Made by a program: the position numbers and the translations under genes
Shown here: in pieces, positions 33,711 through 42,853 of the stretch
How the letters are laid out: every line of letters begins with the position of its first letter
Position numbering within the stretch: position 1 is the first letter of the stretch
Notes under the pieces: model-generated
The model's input: the letters and a program-made list of their open reading frames with translations, nothing else
Databases searched by the model: none
What the model was told of the DNA's origin: nothing
NCBI RefSeq assembly: GCF_001686985.1
Contig: NZ_CP015318.1
Location: 6,198,001 to 6,262,000 of the forward strand
From: Mesorhizobium amorphae CCNWGS0123
GTDB taxonomy: Bacteria; Pseudomonadota; Alphaproteobacteria; Rhizobiales; Rhizobiaceae
Direction: 5' to 3'
Length of the DNA stretch: 64,000 nt

Positions 33711-34880
33711 ATGCGCATCAGAGACGTCCAGGCATGGTGGGTTCGCATACCGATCGAAGTCGCGCGGCAGCATCGCAGCGACTTCGGCCAGGTGACGACG
33801 TTCGACGCCGCCATCCTGCGCATCGAGACCGATGACGGCCTGGTCGGCTGGGGCGAAGGCAAGAACGCAGCCGGCAGCGCCGGCAGCTACGGTGCCCTCG
33901 TCCACATGCTGAACCACGAGGTCGCCCCGCAGTTGATCGGCCGCGACCCGGCCGACATCGGCGTCATCTGGGAGATGCTCTATAACGGCGTGCGCCACGA
34001 GACCGCGGCCCACGGCGGCCATGCCATGCCGCAACTGGCGCGGCGCGGCTTGAGTGTGGCCGCGATCAGCGCCGTCGACATCGCGCTCTGGGACATTCTC
34101 GGCAAGTCGCTGGGACAGCCGGTCTGGCGGCTGCTCGGCGGACGCAAGGTCGAGCGCATGCAGGCCTATGCGTCTGGCGGCTGGGCTGCCGCCGACGCCA
34201 TCGGCGACCAGCTCAAATCCTACATCGCCAAAGGCGGCTTCAAGGCGCTGAAGATGCGCATCGGCGCCATGGATGGCGCCCCGCATATTTCCGCCGACCG
34301 CGTTCGCGCCGCAAGGCAGGCGCTCGGCCCCGATGTCGAGCTGATGGTCGACGCGCATGGCACCTATACGGTCGCCGAGGCCAAGCGCTTCATGCATCTC
34401 GCCGCCGATCTCGATCTCGCCTGGTTCGAGGAGCCGGTCATTGCCGACGACAAGTCCGGCATGGCGGAGGTGCGCACCTCGGGCTCCATCCCGATCGCCA
34501 CCGGCGAAAGCGAGGCGACGCGCTACGCCTTTCGCGATCTCGCGGTGCTCAAATCCGCCGACATCTTCCAGCCGGATCCGGCCTTTTGCGGCGGCATCAG
34601 CGAGGCGATGAAGATCGGCACCATCGCCAGTGCCTTCAACCTGCGCTTTGCGCCGCATCTGTGGGCGGGCGCGCCCTGCTTCTTTGCCGGGCTGCATGTC
34701 TGCGCTGCCTCGCCGGCTAGCTTCACCGTCGAATATTCGCTCGGCGCCAACCCGATGATCCATGATCTTATCGAAGAGACTGTCGAAGCAAAGGACGGTA
34801 TGATAGCGATCCCTGAAAAGCCTGGTTTGGGATTCACCCTTTCGGAACGATTCCTGGAGGCGCACGCGCAACGCTGCTGA
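33711..34880 (+). CDS. Mandelate racemase/muconate lactonising-type enzyme, acid-sugar dehydratase
   Basis: A 389-residue enolase-superfamily protein. Metal ligands read as Asp214 (LMVDAHGTY), Glu240 (AWFEEP) and Glu266 (ATGESEAT). The Asp-His dyad of the mandelate racemase group is Asp289 (FQPDPAFCGG) and His316 (FAPHLWAG). The usual KxK base motif reads Lys181-Met-Arg183. Members mostly dehydrate sugar acids. Three nt separate it from the GntR gene, so the four genes 32767-36588 are likely one transcript. Confidence 0.9.
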   Translation: MRIRDVQAWWVRIPIEVARQHRSDFGQVTTFDAAILRIETDDGLVGWGEGKNAAGSAGSYGALVHMLNHEVAPQLIGRDPADIGVIWEMLYNGVRHETAAHGGHAMPQLARRGLSVAAISAVDIALWDILGKSLGQPVWRLLGGRKVERMQAYASGGWAAADAIGDQLKSYIAKGGFKALKMRIGAMDGAPHISADRVRAARQALGPDVELMVDAHGTYTVAEAKRFMHLAADLDLAWFEEPVIADDKSGMAEVRTSGSIPIATGESEATRYAFRDLAVLKSADIFQPDPAFCGGISEAMKIGTIASAFNLRFAPHLWAGAPCFFAGLHVCAASPASFTVEYSLGANPMIHDLIEETVEAKDGMIAIPEKPGLGFTLSERFLEAHAQRC

Positions 34881-34882
34881 CG

Positions 34883-35599
34883 ATGAAAGAAAAGAACCTT
34901 CTCGCCGAACTCGCCGCCTATCTGTTCTCCAACTCGGACAAGGAGACAGGCCGCACCCCGTCGGAGCGCGAACTGGCGGAGCATTTCGGCGTCAGCCGCG
35001 GCCAGATCCGCGAGGCGCTGGCCATCCTCGAAGCCATGCGCATCGTCGAGCGCCGCGCCAAATCCGGTATCTATGTCGACACCAAGCAGGCCAGTGTAGA
35101 AGCGTTAGCGCTGTTCGCCCGCGCGGGCCTGCCCCTCGACCCGGTGCAGATCTACGAGACCGTCGAATTGCGCAAGATCCACGAGATCAAGGCGGCCGAG
35201 CTCGCCTGTTCGCGCGCCACGGAGGAGAATTTCGAACGGCTGCGCGAGATCCTGAAGGCTTCGGAGGAACGCATCGCGGCCGGCGAGGGCCTCGCCAAGG
35301 AAGACCGCGAATTCCACCTCGAGATCGTGCGCGCCACCAAGAACAGCGTCTTCCACAACATCTGCAGCGTCTACTATCTGATGGGGGAGCTGCGCCTGCC
35401 GATCTATTTCAACGATCCCGAACGCAGCGTGCGCTCGCATGCCGAGCACATCCAGATCTACGAGGCGCTGCTGCGCCGTGACGGCAATCTCGCCCAGGCG
35501 CTGATGAGCGCCCACCTGCAGGGCGCGGAGAGCTATTGGAAAGGCCTGATCGGCGGCAAGGCGGCCGAGCCTCCGAGCCCTGTGCTCGAAAAGGCCTGA
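34883..35599 (+). CDS. FCD-domain GntR-family regulator
   Basis: A 238-residue FadR-type regulator: winged helix at about 7-70 (PSERELAEHFGVSRGQIREA) and FCD domain from about 85 (YETVELRKIHEIKAAELA; DREFHLEIVRATKNSVFH; RSHAEHIQIYEALLRRD). Those His and Asp residues form the usual FCD metal/ligand pocket. It lies inside the operon it probably controls. FCD proteins bind TNGTNNNACNA-type sites, and TGGTNNNACCA occurs at five places in the window's control regions. Confidence 0.92.
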   Translation: MKEKNLLAELAAYLFSNSDKETGRTPSERELAEHFGVSRGQIREALAILEAMRIVERRAKSGIYVDTKQASVEALALFARAGLPLDPVQIYETVELRKIHEIKAAELACSRATEENFERLREILKASEERIAAGEGLAKEDREFHLEIVRATKNSVFHNICSVYYLMGELRLPIYFNDPERSVRSHAEHIQIYEALLRRDGNLAQALMSAHLQGAESYWKGLIGGKAAEPPSPVLEKA

Positions 35600-35607
35600 C
35601 GCAGACG

Positions 35608-36588
35608 ATGCCCAAAATCCTGTCGACGCATCCGCTGCACCCGCGCGCCACGGCCATGCTGGTCGGGGCCGGCAGGCTCGTCGTCGCCTCCGCCCTCGAT
35701 GCCAGGACGCTTGCCGCAGAAGCCAAGGATGCCGAAATCGTCATTGTCCGCGCGCCTCTGCCGCCGGCTCTCTTCGAAGGCGCTGCGAAGCTGCGCGCAG
35801 CGATCCGACATGGCGCCGGCCTGGACATGATCCCGATGGACGCGGCGACGGCGGCCGGCGTGCTGGTGGCGAACGTGCCTGCGGTCAATGCGCGCTCGGT
35901 CGCCGAGCACGTGATGTTCGTGACGCTGGCCCTCTTTCGACGCTTTCGCATGGTTGACCGCGATCTGCGCGCAAAGGGCTGGCTCGCCGGCCGCGAGCAC
36001 GCCAACGCCAACAGCGAACTCGCCGGCAAGACGATCGGCATTGTCGGCCTCGGCGCGGTCGGCCAAGAGGTCGGCCATATCGCCGCGCACGGCTTCGATC
36101 TCAACGTGGTGGCGACGACACGCAGCATGCGGCCGGCACCGGAACGCGTCGGTTTCCTGTCGATCGACGCGCTGGTCGAGCAGAGCGACATCATCGTTCT
36201 GTGCTGCCCGCTGACGGAGGAGACGCGCGGCCTGATCAGCCGCGAGCGCATCGCCCGCATGAAGCCGAGTGCGCTGCTGGTCAACGTCTCGCGCGGACCC
36301 GTGGTCGACGATGACGCGCTGATCGAGGCCTTGCAGAAGGGCCGCATTGGCGGTGCGGCGCTTGATGTGTTTGCAACGCAGCCGCTGCCGCCCGGCCACC
36401 CCTATTTCGGCTTCGACAATGTCATCATCACCCCGCATATGGCCGGGATCACCGAGGAATCGATGATGCGCATGGGCACCGGCGCCGCCGGCGAGGCACT
36501 GCTGGTGCTGGCCAACAAAATGCCGGTCAATCTGCGCAACCCGGAAGTGGTCCAGCATTACCGGCGGCGGTTTCCGGTCGACGCGTAG
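35608..36588 (+). CDS. D-2-hydroxyacid dehydrogenase family protein
   Basis: A 326-residue NAD-dependent dehydrogenase of the phosphoglycerate/glycerate type. Nucleotide motif: GIVGLGAVGQEVG. The catalytic Arg is in NVSRGPVVDDDAL and the His in ITPHMAGIT. The expected Glu before the Pro in DVFxxEP is Gln here (DVFATQPLPPGHP). The start at 35608 lies 8 nt after the GntR stop. In this operon it may reduce or oxidise a hydroxy-acid product of the dehydratase pathway. Confidence 0.88.
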   Translation: MPKILSTHPLHPRATAMLVGAGRLVVASALDARTLAAEAKDAEIVIVRAPLPPALFEGAAKLRAAIRHGAGLDMIPMDAATAAGVLVANVPAVNARSVAEHVMFVTLALFRRFRMVDRDLRAKGWLAGREHANANSELAGKTIGIVGLGAVGQEVGHIAAHGFDLNVVATTRSMRPAPERVGFLSIDALVEQSDIIVLCCPLTEETRGLISRERIARMKPSALLVNVSRGPVVDDDALIEALQKGRIGGAALDVFATQPLPPGHPYFGFDNVIITPHMAGITEESMMRMGTGAAGEALLVLANKMPVNLRNPEVVQHYRRRFPVDA

Positions 36589-36667
36589 CGATGAGCCTTT
36601 GGGCGCGGAAATGGTCGCACCAAGGGGTGCCTCAATTTTCTCGAATTCGGCGGCGACGGTGCCCTCC

Positions 36668-37057
36668 ATGTCCAGCGCAGCCGTCCGATTTCTTGCCTTG
36701 ATCATCAGCGTCGGCGCGTTGACGACGCAAGCCCTGGCCGACGGGCAGCACAGCTACGTATTCTGCGACAACGGCCTGCGCTGCGTGGTGGCGCCCTGCC
36801 CTTCGAACAGCGCGCTCGACCTTGCCACCGGCAAGATCGTCAAGGGCGTATCGATCGACGTTGACGGCCTACCGCAGCAAGACAAGGCGCTCAACCTCTC
36901 GGACAAGCTTTATGCCGGCAAACTAGTCGTTGTTGGCTCCATCGAGAACCGGACCGAGACCCATCACGGCCAGCAATACACGTTGCCCTGGCTGGTAGCG
37001 ACCGGCGTCGAACGCGCCTCGAAGGATAGCGAACGCGGCCACTGTTCGGCCCGATGA
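36668..37057 (+). CDS. Small secreted protein of unknown function
   Basis: A 129-residue protein with a signal peptide (FLALIISVGALTTQALA). The mature part starts DGQHSYVFCDNGLRCVVAPCPSNSA, giving three close Cys residues with an RCVVAPCPS motif, and another Cys near the C-terminus. I do not recognise it with certainty; similar Cys-Pro motifs occur in small exported proteins of unknown function. It has no obvious operon partner. Confidence 0.6.
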   Translation: MSSAAVRFLALIISVGALTTQALADGQHSYVFCDNGLRCVVAPCPSNSALDLATGKIVKGVSIDVDGLPQQDKALNLSDKLYAGKLVVVGSIENRTETHHGQQYTLPWLVATGVERASKDSERGHCSAR

Positions 37058-37068
37058 CCCCGCCAGCC

Positions 37069-38367
37069 CTATGGGCGGCCAAGCAGCGCCTCTATCCCCG
37101 CTGCGATCTGGAAAAGATGATGGTCATGGCCATTGCGTGCCACCAGCATCAGCCCAACCGGTCGCGCCGTTCCCGGCATCGGCAGCGAGATGGCGCAGAG
37201 GTCGAACTGGTTGGCGATCTGCGTGTTGCGCAGCAAGAGCCCTTCCGTCCTCTCGCGCAGCGCTTCGTCGCCGGCCATGGCGGCGATTGACGGTGCAACG
37301 ATAGGCGTCGTCGGCAAGGCGAGTACATCGATGGACGCCAGCCGCTTGTCCATGGCGGCGGCCAGTTCCGTTCGGCGGCGGATTGTCCTGATATAGGCGG
37401 ACGCGGGAACGGCGAGTGCGCGCGACAAGGGCCCGCTGACATGTGGGTCGACTGGGACCGATGCACCCGTCGCCAGCCAGTCGGCATGGACTTCCGCCCC
37501 TTCCATGGCAGCGATCGTGCCACGTCTGGTCGCCGCACGCATGTCTGCCAGCAAATCGTCGATCGACAGGTCCGCGACCCGTGCGTCGGCCAGTTCGACC
37601 TTACGAAGGCATAGGTCGAACGCTGTCGCTACCTCACCTTCCGCCTCCTCGAACAGCACGCCGCGCGGAATGCCGATGCGCAGGCCGGCAAGCGAAGCCG
37701 GAACCAGCAAGGCGGGTTCCCCACCGGCCATCACCTCGTCGGCAGCCGCGCATTGGGCGACGCTGCGGGCGAGCGGTCCGATCGAATCCAGCGTCCTGGA
37801 CAATGGAAACGCGCCGTCGCGCGGCACGCGCCGCGCCGTCGGTTTGAACCCCACGACGCCATTGAGCGACGCCGGAATGCGCACCGAGCCGCCGGTATCG
37901 GAGCCGATCGAGACCTCGCTCGTACCTTCCCCCACCGCAACCCCGGCGCCGGACGACGAGCCGCCCGGGATCAGGCTGGCGTCGGCGGCGTTGCCCGGTA
38001 TGCCGTAGTGCAGGTTGTCGCCGATCGCGGTAAAGGCGAATTCGGTCATGTTGGTCTTGCCAAGGATGACGGCGCCGGCTTGCCGCAGCCGCCGCACGAT
38101 CACCGCGTCCCGCCCCGCTGGCGCTGCATTGGCCAGCATGAGCGAGCCTGCCGTGGTCGGCTCGCCGGCAACGTCGAACAGATCCTTGATCGAAACGATC
38201 GTGCCGTCGAGCGGCCCGAGGCTCACGCCGGCCTTCCCACGGGCATCCGCCGCATCCGCAGCCGCGCGCGCCGCTTCCTGGTAGAGTCTTGTGAATACGC
38301 GCTCATCGCCGGCGCGGGCGGCGAGACGCGACAGGATAACTTCAAGGCGATCGCGCGCTGATGGCAT
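37069..38367 (-). CDS. Amidase signature family hydrolase
   Basis: A 432-residue amidase. The Ser-cisSer-Lys triad is visible: Lys in TIVSIKDLFDV, and the two Ser in PGGSSSGAGVAV and GSDTGGSVRIPAS. The start at 38367 was chosen because the family N-terminus begins there; upstream codons read as noncoding. It hydrolyses an amide, possibly linked to indole-acetamide or other amides, but the substrate is not visible from sequence. It is a single gene, convergent with the small secreted protein gene. Confidence 0.92.
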   Translation of the reverse strand: MPSARDRLEVILSRLAARAGDERVFTRLYQEAARAAADAADARGKAGVSLGPLDGTIVSIKDLFDVAGEPTTAGSLMLANAAPAGRDAVIVRRLRQAGAVILGKTNMTEFAFTAIGDNLHYGIPGNAADASLIPGGSSSGAGVAVGEGTSEVSIGSDTGGSVRIPASLNGVVGFKPTARRVPRDGAFPLSRTLDSIGPLARSVAQCAAADEVMAGGEPALLVPASLAGLRIGIPRGVLFEEAEGEVATAFDLCLRKVELADARVADLSIDDLLADMRAATRRGTIAAMEGAEVHADWLATGASVPVDPHVSGPLSRALAVPASAYIRTIRRRTELAAAMDKRLASIDVLALPTTPIVAPSIAAMAGDEALRERTEGLLLRNTQIANQFDLCAISLPMPGTARPVGLMLVARNGHDHHLFQIAAGIEALLGRP

Positions 38368-38492
38368 TGTCGGTGTCGGACTCCGGAAGGCTGCAACGTC
38401 TTTAAGGCAGCGGCCAGCTTGTGGCCTACGCGAAGGGATAACCCGGCAAGCCTGCGTTTGCACCTGCCGAAGCGATGAGAGAGGAAGACACG

Positions 38493-38840
38493 ATGCTCCA
38501 CAAAGGCAGCTGTCATTGCGGCAAGGTGGCGTTCGAGGTGGAGGGCGAGCTTGGCGGTGCCGTGCGCTGCAACTGCTCGATCTGCTCGCGCAAGGGCGCG
38601 CTGCTGTGGGCCGTGCCTCACCAGAAACTGCGGATGCTCGCCTGGGGCGACGATCTCGGCCGCTACACATTCGGCGGCAAGGCGATCGCCCACCGCTTCT
38701 GCCGGACCTGCGGCATCCACCCTTTCGCCGAGGACGTCAGAGAAGGCAACGAACGCAGCGCCTACGTCAACATCAATTGCCTCGATGGCCTGGATCTGGC
38801 CGCGGTGGAGGTCTTCGATTTCGATGGCCGGTCGGCCTGA
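38493..38840 (+). CDS. GFA-family zinc protein (glutathione-dependent formaldehyde-activating type)
   Basis: A 115-residue Mss4-fold zinc protein. The family cysteines are complete: CHCG near the N-terminus, CNCSIC in the middle and CRTCG later. A GGKAIAHRFCRTCG segment is typical. The start at 38493 follows GAGGAAG; an in-frame ATG at 38475 would add six residues. GFA proteins are often annotated for S-hydroxymethylglutathione formation, but most have unknown substrates. Its 3' end lies two bases from the convergent SDR gene. Confidence 0.88.
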   Translation: MLHKGSCHCGKVAFEVEGELGGAVRCNCSICSRKGALLWAVPHQKLRMLAWGDDLGRYTFGGKAIAHRFCRTCGIHPFAEDVREGNERSAYVNINCLDGLDLAAVEVFDFDGRSA

Positions 38841-38842
38841 AC

Positions 38843-39751
38843 TCACCGGTACCCCGTCGCATCGGCTGGCTTGCCGGCATCCTGGACTTCCGGAACATAG
38901 CGCCAGGCATCCGGGCGAGAGCCGTCGAGATCGGTGAAGCCATAGACCTGCGCCAACCCGCCGCTGGACAGCGACTGTCCGTTCCAGCGTGAGCGCTCCG
39001 GGTCCGCCGCCAGTGCCGCTAGAGCGCGGCCAATGAAGCGCGGCGTCTCCGAGATGATGAAGTGCGGCACCTTCGCGGTCGCGTCGCGCCAGTTCTCTTC
39101 GGCGACGCCGAAAGCCTCCAGCATCATCTCGGACCGCAGCCAGCCCGGCGTCAGGCAAACCGAAGTAGCGCCATGCGGCGCGAGGTCCTTGGCGTGCGCC
39201 CATGCCATGCGCGTCGCCGCGACCTTGGCGAGATCATAGAACGGCGAGAGCCGGTAGTGGTCGGCATTGTATTCGGCGGTGCCGTCGGTGACTTCGACAT
39301 GCAGTCCGCCCGGCCGCTCGATCAGCAGCGGCAGCGCATGGTGCGCAGTGATCAGATGCGTGTCGATCGCCAGGCGCAGCAGGCGCAAGCCGTTGTCGAG
39401 ATTGTGCTCCCAGACCGGCTTGTTCCATTCGAACAGTTTTTCGCCGCCCCACAGGTCGTTGACCAGTATGTCGAGGCGGCCCTGTTCGGCGCGGATGCGC
39501 TCGACCAGCTTGCGCACATCGTCGGCGATCAGGTGATCGATCTGGACGGCAATGCCCTTGCCGCCTAGCGCCGTTACCAGTTCCGCCGTCTCCTCGATGG
39601 TTTCAGGACGGGCATATTCGGATGGATTGCCGCGCGTCGACCTGCCGGTCACATAGACGGTGGCGCCAGCCGCACCCAGTTCGACCGCTATGCCGCGGCC
39701 CGCACCGCGCGTTGCGCCGGCGACAAGCGCGACTTTTCCTTCAAGCGTCAT
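38843..39751 (-). CDS. Short-chain dehydrogenase/reductase
   Basis: A 302-residue SDR with the cofactor motif AGATRGAGRGIAVELG and ILVNDLWGG in place of NNAG. The active-site Tyr-x3-Lys is present (FYDLAK), but the Ser segment reads VTDGTAEYN, as in DHRS1-like SDRs. It is divergent from a TetR gene and shares its control region, which contains a perfect palindrome. It is likely a TetR-controlled carbonyl reductase for a foreign compound. Confidence 0.9.
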   Translation of the reverse strand: MTLEGKVALVAGATRGAGRGIAVELGAAGATVYVTGRSTRGNPSEYARPETIEETAELVTALGGKGIAVQIDHLIADDVRKLVERIRAEQGRLDILVNDLWGGEKLFEWNKPVWEHNLDNGLRLLRLAIDTHLITAHHALPLLIERPGGLHVEVTDGTAEYNADHYRLSPFYDLAKVAATRMAWAHAKDLAPHGATSVCLTPGWLRSEMMLEAFGVAEENWRDATAKVPHFIISETPRFIGRALAALAADPERSRWNGQSLSSGGLAQVYGFTDLDGSRPDAWRYVPEVQDAGKPADATGYR

Positions 39752-39808
39752 GAAACCCTCCCAAAAAACGACTCATCGAGACAAACCGGACTGGCTTTCG
39801 CTTCGCCA

Positions 39809-39840
39809 ATCATTTATAAATGATCATTCGTTTATGAATG
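39809..39840. promoter_or_regulatory. Two abutting TetR-type operators
   Basis: ATCATTTATAAATGAT (39809-39824) is a perfect 16-bp palindrome. CATTC-GTTTAT-GAATG (39825-39840) is a second dyad with the same ATTYxTTTAT core and runs into the TetR start codon. Together they would repress both the divergent SDR gene and the regulator itself. Confidence 0.7.
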
Positions 39841-40419
39841 GATGTCAAGATGACCCGGCCAAAAACCCAACCCGACGAGCAGGTGCTGGAGGCCGCGTAC
39901 CGGCTGATCCATGCCGATGGCCCGGAAGCGCTGACTTTCGAGCGGCTGGCACGGGCATGCGGTCTTTCAGGGGCGACGCTGGTGCAGCGCTTCAAGAGCA
40001 AGGCACAGCTGAAGCAACGTACCCTGCTTTACGCCTGGGATGGGCTCGACCGGAAAACCGAGGAGCTTGCCGGCTCGGCTCCCAAAACTCCGGCCGGGGC
40101 CATCCAGTTGCTGGTCACCTTGTCCAAGGGCTACGGCGATATCGAATCCTACGCCGAAGGTCTGCTCGTCCTGCGCGAGGATCTGCGCGATCCCGTGCTG
40201 AGGGCGCGCGGCGCCGCCTGGAAGGCGGTGCTCAGCAAGGCGCTCGCCGGCTGCTTCGCCGATGTGCCCGACATGCCCGGGGATATCGGCCTGCTGATGG
40301 CGTCGCACTGGCAGGGCTCGCTGCTGTGGTGGAGTTTTGACCCCGATAGGGAGCTGACCGCCTATGTCGAACACAGCCTGAAGCGTTTCGTGGCGGCGAT
40401 TTCAGCCCGAAACCCGTAG
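39838..40419 (+). CDS. TetR-family regulator
   Basis: A 193-residue repressor with an N-terminal HTH (LTFERLARACGLSGATLVQR, about residues 30-50) and an alpha-helical ligand domain. It is divergent from the SDR gene and probably controls both. The start at 39838 lies inside the second palindrome, which suggests a leaderless or very short-leader message; ATG at 39850 is an alternative. Confidence 0.88.
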   Translation: MDVKMTRPKTQPDEQVLEAAYRLIHADGPEALTFERLARACGLSGATLVQRFKSKAQLKQRTLLYAWDGLDRKTEELAGSAPKTPAGAIQLLVTLSKGYGDIESYAEGLLVLREDLRDPVLRARGAAWKAVLSKALAGCFADVPDMPGDIGLLMASHWQGSLLWWSFDPDRELTAYVEHSLKRFVAAISARNP

Positions 40420-40469
40420 CCGGTATCGGGCCGATCGATGGTGGAAGGCGTCGAGCGTCCACAGTTGAC

Positions 40470-41684
40470 CTAGCTTGCGCGCTTCGGGCCGAGCAGGAAG
40501 GCAACCAGTGCCGCCAGCAGCGTCGCCGTTCCGCAATAGGCAAAGGCGCTGGCGACACCGGCGTGATCGACCAGCAATCCGCCGAAGATGGCGCCCATCG
40601 CGATCGCCACCTGGAACGTCGCCACCATCAGCCCGCCGGCGCTCTCGGCCTGGTCGGGTGCTGCGCGCACCAGCCAGGTCTGCAAGCCGACCGGCACGGC
40701 GCCGAAGGCAAAGCCCCAGGCGGCGACCGCGATTGCCGCCGTCACCGGCGAGGCGCCGAGCGTGAGCAACACGAGAGCCGACAGTGCGATGAGCAGGGGC
40801 GCCAGGCCGACCGCCGTCTTGAGACTGCGCTCGGCCATGAAGCCGCCGGCGAAATTGCCGAAGAAGCCACCAATGCCGTAGGCCAGAAGCACGAGCGAGA
40901 TCGTTTCGATCGGCAGGACGGGAACCTGCTCCAGATACGGGCGCACATAGGTGAAGCCGGCAAAGTGTCCCGAAGCGACCAGCAGCACGACCAGCAGCGC
41001 CACCCTGATCATCGGCCGCTTCAGCACCTCCAGCAAGGTGCCGAAGCTCGCCACGCCGGCCGGCGGCAACTTCGGAAGCGTTGCTATCTGCACCAAGAGC
41101 GCCAGCGCGCCGACGATCGCCGCGATCATGAAAGCGGTCCGCCAGCCCCAGACATCGCCGACATAGGCGCCGACCGGGGCCGCGGTGACGGTGGCGACCG
41201 AAACACCGGTGAGGATGATCGACATGGCGCGCGGCATCAGCCGCATCGGCACAAGCCGCATCGCCATCGCCGCCGACATCGACCAGAAGCCGCCGAGGGC
41301 GACGCCAAGAACGACGCGGGCGGCAAGCAGCACGGGAAGCGACGACGCGAAGGCGGCGAGCAGGTTCGAGACGATCAGCAGCACCGTCAGCCCCCACATG
41401 ACCAGCCTGCGGTCCAGCCGCTTGGTGACGATCGCCATGGTCGGCGCCGCGATCGCCCCGACCACGGCCGTCGCCGTCACCGCCTGCCCGGCCGCACCCT
41501 CGGTGATGCCGAGATCCTGCGCCAGCCGCGTCAGCAGGCTGGCGGGCAGGAATTCGGCGGTCACCAGACCGAAAACGCCGAGCGCCAGCGACACAACCGC
41601 GCCCCACGCCGGCTCGGATCGTTCGTCGGATTCGGAGGAGTCGAGAACAGTAGCGTCGATGACGCCTGTGGCGGGCTCGGTCAT
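40470..41684 (-). CDS. MFS transporter (sugar efflux/drug export type)
   Basis: A 404-residue membrane protein with about 12 hydrophobic segments. The first segment (VSLALGVFGLVTAEFLPASL) has the TAEFLP motif of AraJ/YdhP/SotB-like exporters. The intracellular loop between TM2 and TM3 carries TKRLDRRLVMWG. The start at 41684 has GGAG upstream. It is divergent from an AraC-type regulator, likely its controller. The exported substrate may be a sugar or toxic small molecule. Confidence 0.9.
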   Translation of the reverse strand: MTEPATGVIDATVLDSSESDERSEPAWGAVVSLALGVFGLVTAEFLPASLLTRLAQDLGITEGAAGQAVTATAVVGAIAAPTMAIVTKRLDRRLVMWGLTVLLIVSNLLAAFASSLPVLLAARVVLGVALGGFWSMSAAMAMRLVPMRLMPRAMSIILTGVSVATVTAAPVGAYVGDVWGWRTAFMIAAIVGALALLVQIATLPKLPPAGVASFGTLLEVLKRPMIRVALLVVLLVASGHFAGFTYVRPYLEQVPVLPIETISLVLLAYGIGGFFGNFAGGFMAERSLKTAVGLAPLLIALSALVLLTLGASPVTAAIAVAAWGFAFGAVPVGLQTWLVRAAPDQAESAGGLMVATFQVAIAMGAIFGGLLVDHAGVASAFAYCGTATLLAALVAFLLGPKRAS

Positions 41685-41774
41685 GATGGATCTCCGGTCT
41701 GGTTGCGGCGCACCATTTGGCTGCACTGCAACATGGGAGTGACTGTCTGGAGTTTCCATGCTAGAAACACCGGA

Positions 41775-42746
41775 ATGAATTACAATTCGTCCAAATCGAC
41801 GTTACCAGGTTCCGGCGATCCGCTGAGCGACATGCTGCGTGGCTTGCGGCTCGATGGCGTCGACTATGGCCGCTGTGTCCTCGGCGAACCGTGGGCCGTG
41901 TCCTTTCCGGCGCAGAAGGCTGCGCGCTTCCACTTCATCGGCCAGCAGGGCTGCTGGCTGTTGTCGCCGGCGATGGAATGGATCGAGCTGTCGGTGGGCG
42001 ATGCGCTGCTGATCCCGCGCGGCGACGAGCACGTGCTGGCCAGCGCGCCGGGCGTGCCCGCCGTACCGATCGGCCGCTACAGCATCGAACCGGTGTGCGA
42101 GAACATCTACGATGTCTCCAACGAGTGCGGCGGTCCCAAGACCTTGTTGTTCTGCGGCAGCATGCATTTCAACCTCGATGGATCGCATCCGCTTCTGGAC
42201 ATGATGCCCGACCTGATGCGCGCGCATGAGCTGATGGCGAATGCGCCGGGCATCCAGCATCTGCTCGATGCCATGGCCGGCGAGGTGACGATGGACCGGG
42301 TTGGCTCCGGCGGTATCCTGGCGCGCCTTGCCGATGTGCTTGCCGCTACGATCATCCGCTCCTGGGTCGAGAACGGCTGCGGCGACGCCACCGGATGGAT
42401 CGCCGCGGTCAGGAACCCGGATGTCGGCAAGGTGCTGGCCGCCATTCACCTGCAGCCGGATCGCGACTGGACGGTCGAGGCGCTCGCACGGACAATGGGG
42501 GCCTCGCGCTCCGCCTTCGCCCAACGCTTCGCCACCGTGGTCGGCGAGACGCCGGCCAAATATGTCCTGCGCGTGCGCATGCACCAGGCACGGCAATGGC
42601 TGGCCCGCGATGGGATGAGGGTATCCGTCGCTGCAGCGAAACTGGGCTACGATTCGGAGGCCTCCTTCAGCCGCGCCTTCAAGCGGGTGATGGGCGTGGC
42701 GCCGAGCCATCTGCGCAACACCGGCAGCAGCGACGACGAGTCCTAG
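41775..42746 (+). CDS. AraC-family regulator with cupin domain
   Basis: A 323-residue regulator: N-terminal cupin-like sensor domain (about 1-190, with GDALLIPRGDEHVL) and C-terminal double-HTH AraC domain (WTVEALARTMGASRSAFAQ; VSVAAAKLGYDSEASFSRAF; VMGVAPSHLR). This matches the cupin_6 group that usually controls adjacent MFS or oxidoreductase genes. The neighbour on the other side of a 90-bp gap is an MFS exporter. Confidence 0.92.
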   Translation: MNYNSSKSTLPGSGDPLSDMLRGLRLDGVDYGRCVLGEPWAVSFPAQKAARFHFIGQQGCWLLSPAMEWIELSVGDALLIPRGDEHVLASAPGVPAVPIGRYSIEPVCENIYDVSNECGGPKTLLFCGSMHFNLDGSHPLLDMMPDLMRAHELMANAPGIQHLLDAMAGEVTMDRVGSGGILARLADVLAATIIRSWVENGCGDATGWIAAVRNPDVGKVLAAIHLQPDRDWTVEALARTMGASRSAFAQRFATVVGETPAKYVLRVRMHQARQWLARDGMRVSVAAAKLGYDSEASFSRAFKRVMGVAPSHLRNTGSSDDES

Positions 42747-42853
42747 AAGCGGCGGAGCAGCCCCCTGCCCTGGAGGAATTGCCAAGCCTTTTGGACGGAG
42801 CGTCATTGCCCGCCGGCATACCCTGAATAATCTGGCCAGTGGAGGAAACCGCC

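Noticed and set aside
40563..41774. Long 5' extension of the AraC gene's open frame
   Set aside because: This stretch is antisense to the MFS gene; the AraC cupin domain begins only at 41775.
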